NCBI GenBank assembly: GCA_019419505.1
Contig: DXZS01000003.1
Span: 36,177 to 100,176, forward strand
Source of the DNA: Collinsella sp.
GTDB taxonomy: Bacteria > Actinomycetota > Coriobacteriia > Coriobacteriales > Coriobacteriaceae
Direction of reading: 5' to 3'
DNA length: 64,000 bases
Below the pieces are notes generated by a model that had not been told where the DNA came from, did not search any database, and saw only the letters and a list, made by a program, of their open reading frames with translations. A program made the translations under genes and the position numbers. Of this stretch, positions 17,435 through 25,687 are shown one piece after another; the stretch's first letter is position 1, and each line of letters begins with the position of its first letter.

Positions 17435-17477
17435 CCTATTCCTCAAAATCGAAAAATATTCAGTTTTGAGGAATAGG
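17435..17477. repeat. Hairpin copy A of the CTATTCCTCAAAA family, 3' of the ATPase gene
   Basis: Perfect 14-bp stem CCTATTCCTCAAAA / TTTTGAGGAATAGG around the A/T-rich loop tcgaaaaatattcag. It lies 8 bp beyond the ATPase stop codon and 49 bp beyond coaX, so it may also terminate both. Confidence 0.9.
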
Positions 17478-17485
17478 GCTTTCTG

Positions 17486-18682
17486 CTAGGCCTCGTCGCA
17501 CAGCCACCTCGCCAGGTCCACGATCTGCACCCCATTACGGTCCGTGGCTTCGTGATGCGTGCGGGCGAGAATCATCTTGGGATACGCGTCGGCAATGCTC
17601 AAGAGCGGCGAGATCTCCCGCTCAAACGTCTTATCCGAGCTAATGTCATCGCTCACCTGAATGTAGAGTTTCTCGCTCCGCTTGATTGCTACAAAGTCTA
17701 TTTCCTTTTTATAGAGCACGCCGACGTATACCTCGTATCCGCGACGCAGCAGCTCGATTGCCACCATGTTCTCGTATACGCGTCCCCAATCCATATCACG
17801 TGTACCGAGCAGTGCGTATTTGAACGCGTGGTCTGCCAGGTAATACTTCTCGCCGCTCTTAAGGTATTTCTTGCCGCGAATGTCATATCGACGAACTTTA
17901 TAGAAGGCAAACGCATCGCACAGGTACCCCATGTACGCACCGACCGTCTTGTTCGTTATCTTGAGCCCATCCGCATTCAAAACGTCCGTAATGTTGCGCG
18001 CCGACGTAATGTTGGAGACGTTGTCCATCATGTAGTCGGCAATACGCAGCAGCGCCGATTCGTTTCTCACGTTATGCCGCTGCACGATATCCCTCACGAT
18101 GAGCGTTTTGAAGACATTGGAGAGATATTGATAGCGCTGCTCCTGCAGTGGATAAGGGTAAGAGCCGGACATGCCCCCGGTTCTCGCGTACTCATCGAAG
18201 TCGCGATCGACCTCACCCTCGTCGCCATAGAAGCGATACTCCTCAAACGAGAATGGGAAAACCTCGATCTCAAACGTGCGCCCCGTAAAGAGCGTCGACA
18301 GATCGCTCGACAGCAAAAAAGCGTTCGATCCGGTAATGAAAATGTCGTACTGCTCGGATGCATGGAGGCTGTTGATCGCACGTTCAAAGCCGTCGCACAT
18401 CTGAACCTCGTCGATAAGCAGGAAGTTTTGCTTGTCGGACACTCGATGCTCTTTTACATAGGCGAGCAGGGCATGATATTCGAGTAGGTCCTCGAACTCA
18501 TCGAGGTTGTAGTTGATATGGATGACATTCGAATCGGGCAGGGTGGTCTCCACGTAATCGCGGAGGGCCTCGAGCAATTTTGACTTACCGCTACGGCGAA
18601 TGCCCGTTATGACCTTGATGTCCGGCACGCCAATAAGGCTCGTCAACGTGTCCATATATGACGTTCTATTGATGAGTTTCAT
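17486..18682 (-). CDS. AAA ATPase with C-terminal DUF4143 (COG1373 type)
   Basis: A 398-residue protein with Walker A GIRRSGKS near residue 27, Walker B LLIDEVQ near 86, then a sensor-like ITGSNAFLLSSDLSTLFTGR segment. The C-terminal half is DUF4143, ending in KEIDFVAIKR...LYIQV, which resembles a PD-(D/E)xK nuclease strand pattern. The family is common and poorly understood; its members are often found scattered and strain-variable. The ATG has GGGAGG five bases upstream. The gene looks visibly less G/C-rich than its neighbours and is bracketed by copies of one hairpin (17435-17477, 18709-18749, 18793-18837). That suggests a small transferred or mobile unit. The molecular role is unknown: DNA-associated ATPase, defence or toxin-like are all possible. 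Confidence 0.88.
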   Translation of the reverse strand: MKLINRTSYMDTLTSLIGVPDIKVITGIRRSGKSKLLEALRDYVETTLPDSNVIHINYNLDEFEDLLEYHALLAYVKEHRVSDKQNFLLIDEVQMCDGFERAINSLHASEQYDIFITGSNAFLLSSDLSTLFTGRTFEIEVFPFSFEEYRFYGDEGEVDRDFDEYARTGGMSGSYPYPLQEQRYQYLSNVFKTLIVRDIVQRHNVRNESALLRIADYMMDNVSNITSARNITDVLNADGLKITNKTVGAYMGYLCDAFAFYKVRRYDIRGKKYLKSGEKYYLADHAFKYALLGTRDMDWGRVYENMVAIELLRRGYEVYVGVLYKKEIDFVAIKRSEKLYIQVSDDISSDKTFEREISPLLSIADAYPKMILARTHHEATDRNGVQIVDLARWLCDEA

Positions 18683-18708
18683 TGGCGCCTCCCTGCGGTC
18701 TTTTATCG

Positions 18709-18749
18709 CTATTCCTCAAAAACGAAAATTTTTCAGTTTTGAGGAATAG
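18709..18749. repeat. Hairpin copy B, 5' of the ATPase gene
   Basis: CTATTCCTCAAAA (18709-18721) and TTTTGAGGAATAG (18737-18749) with an inner GAAAA/TTTTC stem. It lies 26 bp upstream of the ATPase start, on the opposite side from copy A. Confidence 0.9.
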
Positions 18750-18792
18750 GCTCTGCAACGAATATACCTCGCTAAAGGCCGAGCTGGCTTAA

Positions 18793-18837
18793 TTCTATTC
18801 CTCAAAATCGAAAAATTTTCTATTTTGAGGAATAGAA
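18793..18837. repeat. Hairpin copy C
   Basis: Perfect 16-bp stem TTCTATTCCTCAAAAT / ATTTTGAGGAATAGAA with an inner GAAAA/TTTTC stem, 43 bp beyond copy B. Its outermost and innermost bases differ from copies A and B, yet both arms changed together, so pairing is kept. Confidence 0.9.
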
Positions 18838-18863
18838 CCGCGATGCCGCCCTGTAATCGCGCA

Positions 18864-18897
18864 AAGACCCTCCCCGGCACAGGCCGAGGAGGGTCTT
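18864..18897. terminator. Hairpin 3' of the folPK/BirA-like operon
   Basis: AAGACCCTCC and GGAGGGTCTT (10-bp stem, extended by CGGC/GCCG) lie 36 bp after the operon's last stop codon. A T-rich stretch follows on the plus strand; on the minus strand only TTT follows, so the terminator may act in either direction. Confidence 0.6.
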
Positions 18898-18933
18898 GTT
18901 GTCATTGTTGTCTTTGGACGCGAACGCCGCGCG

Positions 18934-19635
18934 CTACAGACCGCGAATGCGCACGGCCTCAGGCGGAAACTCCTGCTCGCCGGCGTCGGTCTTGATGGTC
19001 GCGCGGCCCCAGATGTCCAGGCCCGCAAACACGCCGACTGCGAGCGGCAAGCCGTTGGGCGACACCGCCGCAACCTGGCGACCCAGCAGCGGCACCATGT
19101 CGAAGTACTCGCCCAGCACCGGAGCCAGCGGGCCGGCGGCGCCCTGCGGCGTGTTGGCAACAACCGCCCAAGCGTCCACGCGGGTCAGCACGGCGGCGGA
19201 CAGCGCCTCGACCAGCGCCTCATCGGCCATATCCACGCCAAGCTCGCTCAGCGCCGCGCGCTCAATATCCACCGTCACGGCACCAAACATGCCCGCGGCA
19301 CCGGCGCCACCGCTCACGGCGACACGCGCGAACGACGTCTCGAACGCGGGCGCGCCGTACACGATGTTGCTCGGCCACTCAATGCCCACCTTGCCGGCAA
19401 GGCCCAGCCCCGGCGTCGAAGCCGTGCCCACCAGCGCGTCCATCATGCCCATCGCCGCCACAAACGGCAGGCCGTGGAAGGCATGCATATTCACGTCCGG
19501 CCGCGCAACCAGCGAAAACGTCAACGACGCCTCGCCCGCGCTCCAAGCGCACCAACCCGCAGACGCACCCTCGCGGCCCGCGTCGCGCGCGGTGTCAAGC
19601 TCGGTGCCAGCGGCTACAGCATTCATCTCAATCAT
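18934..19635 (-). CDS. BirA/biotin-protein-ligase-like protein lacking key motifs
   Basis: A 233-residue protein. Its ATG immediately follows the TAG of folPK, so the two are coupled. The body resembles the biotin-protein-ligase fold: a LTFSLVARP strand, LPFVAAMGMMDAL helix, a WPSNIVYG segment aligning with the KWPND motif, and a C-terminal domain (GLDIWGRATIKTDAGEQEF) like the SH3-like cap of BirA. The glycine-arginine loop that binds biotinyl-AMP (GRGRxGRxW) is not visible, and the catalytic Lys of KWPND is replaced by Glu (IEWPSN). It is probably not a normal biotin ligase. A diverged ligase, a non-catalytic paralogue or another cofactor-binding role remain open. Confidence 0.6.
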   Translation of the reverse strand: MIEMNAVAAGTELDTARDAGREGASAGWCAWSAGEASLTFSLVARPDVNMHAFHGLPFVAAMGMMDALVGTASTPGLGLAGKVGIEWPSNIVYGAPAFETSFARVAVSGGAGAAGMFGAVTVDIERAALSELGVDMADEALVEALSAAVLTRVDAWAVVANTPQGAAGPLAPVLGEYFDMVPLLGRQVAAVSPNGLPLAVGVFAGLDIWGRATIKTDAGEQEFPPEAVRIRGL

Positions 19636-21375
19636 CTACATACGCCCCAATTCGCCCACGATATGGCCCACGCGGTCCTCGGGTTCCTTGACCTCAACTC
19701 CGTTGAAGCGGAAGAACCGCGCCGGATCGTGCATTAGGTCCTCGAGCGGCACCAGCACAAAGTCGCGCTCGCCAATCAGCGGATGCGGCAGGCGCAGCTT
19801 TTTGCCGCCGTGAGTCTCGCCATCCATCCACAGCAGGTCCAGGTCGATGGTGCGCGGGCCGTTGACCTTGGCCTTCTTGGAGCGGTCGCGACCCAGCTCG
19901 AGCTCGATCTTCTGCAGCTCGTCGAGCAGCACCAACGGCGCCAGCTCAGTCTTGATCTCGATAACGGCGTTGGCAAACGCGTCCTGGCGCGTCTCGTAGG
20001 CCGGCTCGCTCTCGTAGATGCGCGAGCAGTTGGACACGCAGGTGAGAGGTATCTCGGCGATCATGTCGCGCGCGGCGCGGATGTTGTCGCAGCGATGCCC
20101 CAGGTTGGAGCCCACGGCCACAAACGCGCGACGCGGCTGCGGCTTGGCGACAGCCCAGTAACCGTTCAGGAACTGCGCGAAGCCGGTGACGTCGTGCACG
20201 CGCACGATGTTGGCACCGGCCTGGATGGCGCCCAGGCACACGCCAAACGTGGCGGCATCGCGCGCGGACGCCTCGGTCACGCCCGAAACGGCGCCCACAA
20301 AACGCTTGCGCGACACAGCGCACATGAGCGGATAACCCAGCGACGCCATCTTGGCGGTCTCGCGCTGGATGACGATATCCTCGTTGGCCGTCTTGCCAAA
20401 ACCCGGGCCGGGATCGATGCAGATGCGGTCGCGCGACACGCCAGCATGGATGAGCGTGCGGGCCTGGTCGGACAGGAAGCCCATGACGCGGCGCATGATG
20501 GGCGCCGAATCGGGCAGGGTAAAGCGACGGAGCTGAGAGGTGGGCACGTAGGCCTCCTCGCGGCGGGCGCTGCGGCGCATCATGGCCGCCAGGTGGTCGT
20601 TGGGCTCCGGCGCGGGCTCGGGAGTTGCGGCGGCCTCGGCAGCAGGTGCGGTCTGCTCGGTAGCCGGCGCCTCCTGCTTCTGCTCGTCCACGGGCGCGGG
20701 TGCGGGCTCGGGCGCGGGCTCCGGATCGCCAAACGGCAGCGAAGGCTGCACCACACCACCCGGAAGCTTGGCCTCCGTCTTGGGCTCGCCCAGCAGTTTG
20801 CCGCGACGGCGGCGAGCCGGCTTCTCGGCCTCACGCGCGGCCTCGGCAGCCGCCTCGCGCGCCTTCTCGGCAACAAACGCCGCTGCCGAGGTATCGAGCT
20901 GCACCGTTGCGTGCGTGCGGGTGGGCGCGGCGACCTCGCCGGCATGCATCACGATGACGCCGCAGGTGCTCGTCTTAACGAACTCAACCATCTTGGGATC
21001 GGTGAAGCCGGTCACGTCGTTGACGATCGAGGCGCCGCAGCGCACGGCAGCCTTGGCAACCGCCACGTGACGCGTGTCGATCGAGACGATGGCGCCCTCT
21101 TTGGCCAGCGCGCGCACCACGGGCAGCACGCGACGAGCCTCCTCGTCGGGGTTGACCGGGGTAAAGCCGGGGCGCGTGGACTCGCCGCCCACGTCGATGA
21201 TGTCGGCGCCGGCATCGAGCATCGCCAGGCCGTACTCGATAGCGGCATCCGCATCGAAGTGCTCGCCGCCGTCGCTAAACGAATCGGGCGTCACGTTGAG
21301 GACGCCCATGATGCGCGGACGGTCAAAGCTGAGCTCGTACTTTCCGCACCGCCATGTCTTGCTATCGTTCGCCAT
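19636..21375 (-). CDS. Fused dihydropteroate synthase / HPPK with a long disordered insertion
   Basis: A 579-residue bifunctional folate enzyme. ATG 21375 is chosen because AGGAGG lies six bases before it; a longer frame to 21438 lacks a ribosome site. DHPS motifs are GVLNVTPDSFSDGG (about residues 24-37), DVGGESTRPG, SIDTRHVAVAKAA and DPGPGFGKT (about 320). FolK follows from about 415: FVAVGSNLG, GPRTIDLDLLWMD, LPHPLIGERDFVL. Between the MHAGE strand (about 145) and the PIMRRVMGFL helix (about 295) sits an insert of roughly 125 residues. It is rich in Ala, Pro, Glu and Arg, looks disordered, and is absent from ordinary DHPS. The enzyme makes 6-hydroxymethyl-dihydropterin diphosphate and joins it to p-aminobenzoate. 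Confidence 0.93.
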   Translation of the reverse strand: MANDSKTWRCGKYELSFDRPRIMGVLNVTPDSFSDGGEHFDADAAIEYGLAMLDAGADIIDVGGESTRPGFTPVNPDEEARRVLPVVRALAKEGAIVSIDTRHVAVAKAAVRCGASIVNDVTGFTDPKMVEFVKTSTCGVIVMHAGEVAAPTRTHATVQLDTSAAAFVAEKAREAAAEAAREAEKPARRRRGKLLGEPKTEAKLPGGVVQPSLPFGDPEPAPEPAPAPVDEQKQEAPATEQTAPAAEAAATPEPAPEPNDHLAAMMRRSARREEAYVPTSQLRRFTLPDSAPIMRRVMGFLSDQARTLIHAGVSRDRICIDPGPGFGKTANEDIVIQRETAKMASLGYPLMCAVSRKRFVGAVSGVTEASARDAATFGVCLGAIQAGANIVRVHDVTGFAQFLNGYWAVAKPQPRRAFVAVGSNLGHRCDNIRAARDMIAEIPLTCVSNCSRIYESEPAYETRQDAFANAVIEIKTELAPLVLLDELQKIELELGRDRSKKAKVNGPRTIDLDLLWMDGETHGGKKLRLPHPLIGERDFVLVPLEDLMHDPARFFRFNGVEVKEPEDRVGHIVGELGRM

Positions 21376-21469
21376 GAACATCCTCCTAAAATGCCCGCGC
21401 CGCCGCGCCTGGGCGCTGGCGGCGGGGCCGCTTTGCAATCAGTCTTTCTATTGTATCCGCGCGCGCGGG

Positions 21470-22222
21470 CTAGAACGCAAACGCAGCCGCGATGTCGCAA
21501 GAAATCAGCAGGTCGGCATTTGTATCCTGATCGGTGGGCGCCAAATTGCAAATGGCCAGCGTATCGCCGGTAAAGTAGCGCGTAAGGCCCGCCGCCGGAT
21601 ACACCACGAGCGAGGTTCCGCCCACAATGAGGGCATCGGCCGCGGCGATGGCGGCAACGGCACCGGTAAGTACGCGCTCGTCGAGCGGCTCCTCGTAGAG
21701 CACCACATCGGGCTTGATGCGCCCGCCGCACGCAGGACACACGGGCACACCCGCGGCACCCTCGTGCTCGCGCGCGCAAATCCACTCGGCGCTATAGACC
21801 GCGCCGCACGACTGGCAAATGTTGCGGTGGACCGAACCGTGTAGCTCAAATACGTGCTTCGAGCCGGCCATCTGATGCAAGCCGTCGATGTTTTGCGTTA
21901 CCACAGCGCTGAGCTTGCCGGCGCGCTCCAGCTCGGCCAGCTTAGCGTGGCAGCGATTAGGCTTGGCGCCAAGCGCGATCATCTTGGTGCGGTAGAAGTC
22001 GAAGAACTCGGCCGGATGTGCCTCGTAAAAGCTATGCGAGAGCATAGTCTCGGGCGGGTAGGCAAACTGCTGGTGATACAGGCCGTCCACGCTACGGAAA
22101 TCGGGGATGCCGCTCGCCGTGGAAACACCGGCGCCGCCAAAGAACACCACACGCTTGTGGGTACTGAACAGCTCCGCCAGTGCGGCGGAGGCCTGCTTGG
22201 GGTCCGTTATCGCCTGCGTCAT
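21470..22222 (-). CDS. cobB: Sirtuin, NAD-dependent protein deacylase
   Basis: A 250-residue sirtuin. Start 22222 has GGAGGA five bases upstream; an in-frame ATG at 22273 has no such site. NAD-binding GAGVSTASGIPDFR lies near residue 31, the catalytic HG pair in ELHGSVH follows TQNIDGLHQMAG, and a four-Cys zinc site is formed by CQSC and, after a longer than usual loop, CPAC. It removes acyl groups from lysines using NAD+ and gives nicotinamide. It is the last gene before the intergenic hairpin preceding folPK and is divergent from exonuclease III. Confidence 0.94.
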   Translation of the reverse strand: MTQAITDPKQASAALAELFSTHKRVVFFGGAGVSTASGIPDFRSVDGLYHQQFAYPPETMLSHSFYEAHPAEFFDFYRTKMIALGAKPNRCHAKLAELERAGKLSAVVTQNIDGLHQMAGSKHVFELHGSVHRNICQSCGAVYSAEWICAREHEGAAGVPVCPACGGRIKPDVVLYEEPLDERVLTGAVAAIAAADALIVGGTSLVVYPAAGLTRYFTGDTLAICNLAPTDQDTNADLLISCDIAAAFAF

Positions 22223-22357
22223 ATGAGTCCTCCGTCCTTGTTGGTCGGGCAGCATCGGGCGACATCCCGGCATACGTCCTTTGAGTCAGCATGCGCGGAG
22301 CCCACCCCGCCCCTATTGCGCTAATCTTAAGCCTGCCAACCCCGTCGAAAGGACACC

Positions 22358-23176
22358 ATGCCTCAGACTTACACCTTTGCCTCGTGGAACGTCAACGGCC
22401 TGCGCGCCGTGCTCAAAAAGGACCCGAGCTTTATCCAGATCGCGCAAGAACTCGACGTCGATATCCTGGCGCTGCAGGAGACCAAGCTGCAGGAGGGCCA
22501 GGTCGATATCGACCTGCCCGGCTATCACCAAACATGGAGCTACGCCGAGCGCAAAGGCTATTCGGGAACCGCAGTCTTTAGCCGCCAGGAACCGATACGC
22601 GTACTGCACGCCGACGCGCTGCTGCCCTACGCCGGCGAGGGCAAGGCTGCTGAGCTCGTTGCCCAAGCCGCAACCGAGGGCCGCGTCTGCGCGTTGGAAT
22701 TCGCCAAGTTTTGGTTTGTCGATGTATACACGCCCAACGCCCAAAACGAGCTCGCGCGTATCGATGTGCGCATGGCATGGGACGATGCCTACCGCCGCTT
22801 TTTGAGCGCGCTTGAGCACGAGACCGGTAAACCCGTGGTGACCTGCGGCGACTTTAACGTAGCGCACGAGGAAATCGACCTTAAGAACCCCAAGTCCAAC
22901 CGCGGCAACGCGGGCTTTTCGGACGAGGAACGCGGCAAGTTTACCGAGCTGCTCAACGCCGGGCTTACCGATACCTGGCGTGCGGCAAATCCCGACGTCG
23001 AGGGCGTCTACAGCTGGTGGAGCTACCGCTTTAATGCCCGTAAGAACAACGCAGGCTGGCGCATCGACTACTTCCTGGTAAGCGATGCAATCGCCGCCAA
23101 CGTTCGCGACACCGGTATCCGTGGCGATATCTTCGGCAGCGACCACTGCCCCGTCACCCTCACGCTAGAGCTCTAG
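22358..23176 (+). CDS. xth: Exodeoxyribonuclease III (AP endonuclease)
   Basis: A 272-residue exonuclease III/ExoA enzyme of base-excision repair. Family motifs: SWNVNGLRA near residue 9, LQETKLQ with the metal-binding Glu near 40, GYSGTAVFSR near 67, the GDFNVAHEEIDL Asp/Asn pair near 163-170, WRIDYFLVS near 230 and the terminal SDHCPV His. GAAAGGACACC precedes the ATG. Convergent with the ECF operon, from which it is separated by a shared hairpin. Confidence 0.95.
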   Translation: MPQTYTFASWNVNGLRAVLKKDPSFIQIAQELDVDILALQETKLQEGQVDIDLPGYHQTWSYAERKGYSGTAVFSRQEPIRVLHADALLPYAGEGKAAELVAQAATEGRVCALEFAKFWFVDVYTPNAQNELARIDVRMAWDDAYRRFLSALEHETGKPVVTCGDFNVAHEEIDLKNPKSNRGNAGFSDEERGKFTELLNAGLTDTWRAANPDVEGVYSWWSYRFNARKNNAGWRIDYFLVSDAIAANVRDTGIRGDIFGSDHCPVTLTLEL

Positions 23177-23238
23177 CCCCAAGTAATTTCCTGGGAGACA
23201 GAGGAAAACAGATCATGTGACCCCTCTCCCCCTATAAG

Positions 23239-23301
23239 TTGCGGTGGAATAGTTCCTGTTTGGGCAGCAAATAGCCAAAAACGAGAACTATTCCACCGCA
23301 A
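23239..23301. terminator. Bidirectional hairpin between xth and the ECF operon
   Basis: A perfect 17-bp stem TTGCGGTGGAATAGTTC / GAACTATTCCACCGCAA with a 29-nt loop. It sits between convergent genes, 62 bp after xth and 25 bp after the S component. Confidence 0.65.
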
Positions 23302-23325
23302 GTTCGTGAGGGAACGCGAAATGCC

Positions 23326-24039
23326 TTACAGCCCGTATTTCACGACGACACGGTTAATGCGACGGCACCAAGGCTTGTACAAGGCGGCCAAGAACACGCA
23401 GGTCGCGAGACCGTGTGTGATATCGAACGGCACTGCCGTGGCAAGACGCGCCATGGCACCCGCCCACGTGAGCGGTTGAACAAAACCGATAATGTCGTAG
23501 GCGTTGATCACAACGCCGTACAGCAAACCCGAAGCAAAGCCGTAGGTCAGCAGCGCCGGCATACGCACGGCGCCATCGGCGCGATCAAAAGCGCCGGCAT
23601 GCGCCAGCGCACCGCCAACGTATCCCACGAGCCCCCAGGCATACATCTGCCACGGCGTCCACATGCCCTGCCCAAAAAAGAAATTGCTGGTCAGCGCCGC
23701 CAACGCACCGACCATAAAGCCGTTACGACGACCGAGTGTCGCCCCGGCGATAATGGCGATGGCACTCACGGGTTTAAAGTCGGGAATGGGTCCAAACAGG
23801 ATGCGCCCCGCCGCCGCCAGCGCCGCCAGCACCAGCGTGGGCATAATCTGACGCAGGCCTGGACGCGATGCCTCATAGCCCGCAAAGAACAGCGCAAGCA
23901 CCAACGCCACCACAACCAGCATGGCCAACGCTGTCTGCTCAACACCCGCCAGCAACGCGGCAGCCATCACCGCCGGCACCGCCAACAACAGCGGGATTTC
24001 CAGTTTTGCAAGCAAACGCGAGAAACGACAGTCCGTCAT
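23326..24039 (-). CDS. ECF transporter substrate-binding (S) component
   Basis: A 237-residue integral membrane protein with about six hydrophobic helices. The conserved helix-loop FKPVSAIAIIAGATLGRRNGF-like segment and the WTPWQMYAWGLVGYVGGAL helix place it among ECF S components. The ligand cannot be assigned: it is not recognisably BioY, ThiT or RibU, and there is no riboswitch. Start 24039 lies four bases after the stop of the ATPase gene; its ribosome site is weak, consistent with coupling. It is the third gene of the ecfT-ecfAA-S unit. Confidence 0.82.
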   Translation of the reverse strand: MTDCRFSRLLAKLEIPLLLAVPAVMAAALLAGVEQTALAMLVVVALVLALFFAGYEASRPGLRQIMPTLVLAALAAAGRILFGPIPDFKPVSAIAIIAGATLGRRNGFMVGALAALTSNFFFGQGMWTPWQMYAWGLVGYVGGALAHAGAFDRADGAVRMPALLTYGFASGLLYGVVINAYDIIGFVQPLTWAGAMARLATAVPFDITHGLATCVFLAALYKPWCRRINRVVVKYGL

Positions 24040-24043
24040 CCCA

Positions 24044-25687
24044 TCACGCCCTATAGAACACGTTGTCGGCAAAGAAGTCGGCCGGGGACTCCATGCAGGC
24101 AATCTCGCCGTCAAACATCATGGCGACGTCGTCGGCTACCTGCTCGGCAAAGTCCAAATCGTGCGTAGCCATGATGACGGTGCCGCCAGCCTTCGCATGG
24201 TCACGCAGGGCGCGGGCGATGGTGCGGCGGCTGAACAGGTCTAGACCCTTGGTGGGCTCATCGAGCAATAGCAGTTCGGGGCCGATTAGCAGCAGTTTTG
24301 CCAATGCAAGCAGTTGACGCTGCCCGCCCGAAAGATCGTACGGATGGCGTCCATCCAGACCCGACAACCCCAAGCTCGCCGCACGCTCCCGCGCCAAGTT
24401 CTCGTCATATCCGCAGGTCGAGGCCCATTCCATCAGCTCATCGCGAACCGTCTCGGCAACCAGCAATGCTTTGGGATTCTGAGGCAGCAGCGCCGCCGAG
24501 GCCGCTCCGCGCACCATGCGGCCGCGCTGCAGCTTGGCGGTCTTCGCCAGCACCGAGAGTATCGTCGACTTACCGCATCCGTTGCCGCCCACGATCGCAT
24601 GCACCGCACCGGCCGAAAACGCCACGTCGAGCCCGCGCAGCACCCAACCGCCCGCGCGATCGTAGCGAAACCAGCCTTCCGACAGGGTGGTAGCCGACCC
24701 GCCGTGCATTTTTTGGAGTATTCTGCTTCCATCCGTGCGCGGGAAGGCTTCCGAGCCATTCTCGAGCGACGTTTGCGCCACAAATTCGGACGATTTGTCC
24801 AATTCTGAACTTTTTTTCGCGCTCGATACGTCCCCGGGCGGCTCCAGAGAGCCCAAATTGTCCTCACGCCTGCTGAATACTCCGTTTTTTGCACATCGGA
24901 TGGCACCCCACCCCAACATGTCATCGGAAAACAGCGATTCTCGGCGTCCCAAAGAAGCCATATCCGCCACCTCGCGCACGCGACCGTCCTCAATCCGGTA
25001 CGCACGCGTCGCGTATTCGAGCATTGGGCGCGGCTGATGCGTCGCCACAACAACCGTGCAGCCCAGCTCGCGATTCACACGAAACAGCGCGTGCAGGAAA
25101 TTCTTCTCAGCAACGGGATCGAGCTGAGACGTGGGCTCGTCGAGCAGCAGCACGCGCGGGCGTAATGCCAGCACAGCCGCCAGCGACAGCAGCTGTTTGC
25201 GTCCGCCCGAAAGCGTATCGGTGTCGCGGTGGAGCCAATCTTCCAGCCCAAAGAAATAGCTGGTCTCAGATACGCGACGGCGCATCTCATCACGCGCTAG
25301 CCCCAAGTTTTCCAGACCAAACGCCATCTCGTGCCACACGGTCTCGCACACGATCTGGTTCTCGGGGTCCTGAAACACATAACCCACGCGCTCCGCCGAT
25401 GCCCGCACGTCCATGTCGGCAACGTTCTCGCCCAGCACGCGCGGCTCGCCGGAGAGCGTACCCGCCGGCGCGATCTCGGGCTTGAGCAGCGACAGCAGCG
25501 TCGACTTGCCCGAACCGGTACCGCCAACAAGCAGCGCAAATGCACCTTGGGGAACAGACCAGTCGAGCCCCTCGAGCACCGCAGCATCAGTATCGGGGTA
25601 GGCAAAGCTCAGGCTCCGCACCTCAATCGCCGGCATATCCGGGCCGCACGCCGCGCCCGACACCGGGCCCCTATCCAACCGAGCCAT
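24044..25687 (-). CDS. Double ATPase of an ECF transporter (EcfA-EcfA' fused)
   Basis: A 547-residue protein with two ABC ATPase domains in one chain. Domain 1 has Walker A GGTGSGKST (about residue 55), signature LSGGRKQ and Walker B VLLLDEPTSQLD. Domain 2 has Walker A GGNGCGKST (about 370), signature LSGGQRQ and LLLLDEPTKGLD. The domains are joined by a linker of roughly 80 poorly conserved residues (about 240-320). Together they power the energy-coupling factor. The start overlaps the ecfT stop (TGATG). The signature of domain 1 has Arg-Lys where Gln-Arg is usual, a minor departure. Confidence 0.92.
   Translation of the reverse strand: MARLDRGPVSGAACGPDMPAIEVRSLSFAYPDTDAAVLEGLDWSVPQGAFALLVGGTGSGKSTLLSLLKPEIAPAGTLSGEPRVLGENVADMDVRASAERVGYVFQDPENQIVCETVWHEMAFGLENLGLARDEMRRRVSETSYFFGLEDWLHRDTDTLSGGRKQLLSLAAVLALRPRVLLLDEPTSQLDPVAEKNFLHALFRVNRELGCTVVVATHQPRPMLEYATRAYRIEDGRVREVADMASLGRRESLFSDDMLGWGAIRCAKNGVFSRREDNLGSLEPPGDVSSAKKSSELDKSSEFVAQTSLENGSEAFPRTDGSRILQKMHGGSATTLSEGWFRYDRAGGWVLRGLDVAFSAGAVHAIVGGNGCGKSTILSVLAKTAKLQRGRMVRGAASAALLPQNPKALLVAETVRDELMEWASTCGYDENLARERAASLGLSGLDGRHPYDLSGGQRQLLALAKLLLIGPELLLLDEPTKGLDLFSRRTIARALRDHAKAGGTVIMATHDLDFAEQVADDVAMMFDGEIACMESPADFFADNVFYRA

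Noticed and set aside
21376..21438. Upstream start for folPK
   Set aside because: AGGAGG is placed for ATG 21375; the extension is outside the family and lacks a ribosome site.
19783..21573. 596-codon plus-strand frame
   Set aside because: Antisense of folPK; composition and lack of start signals mark it as a shadow.
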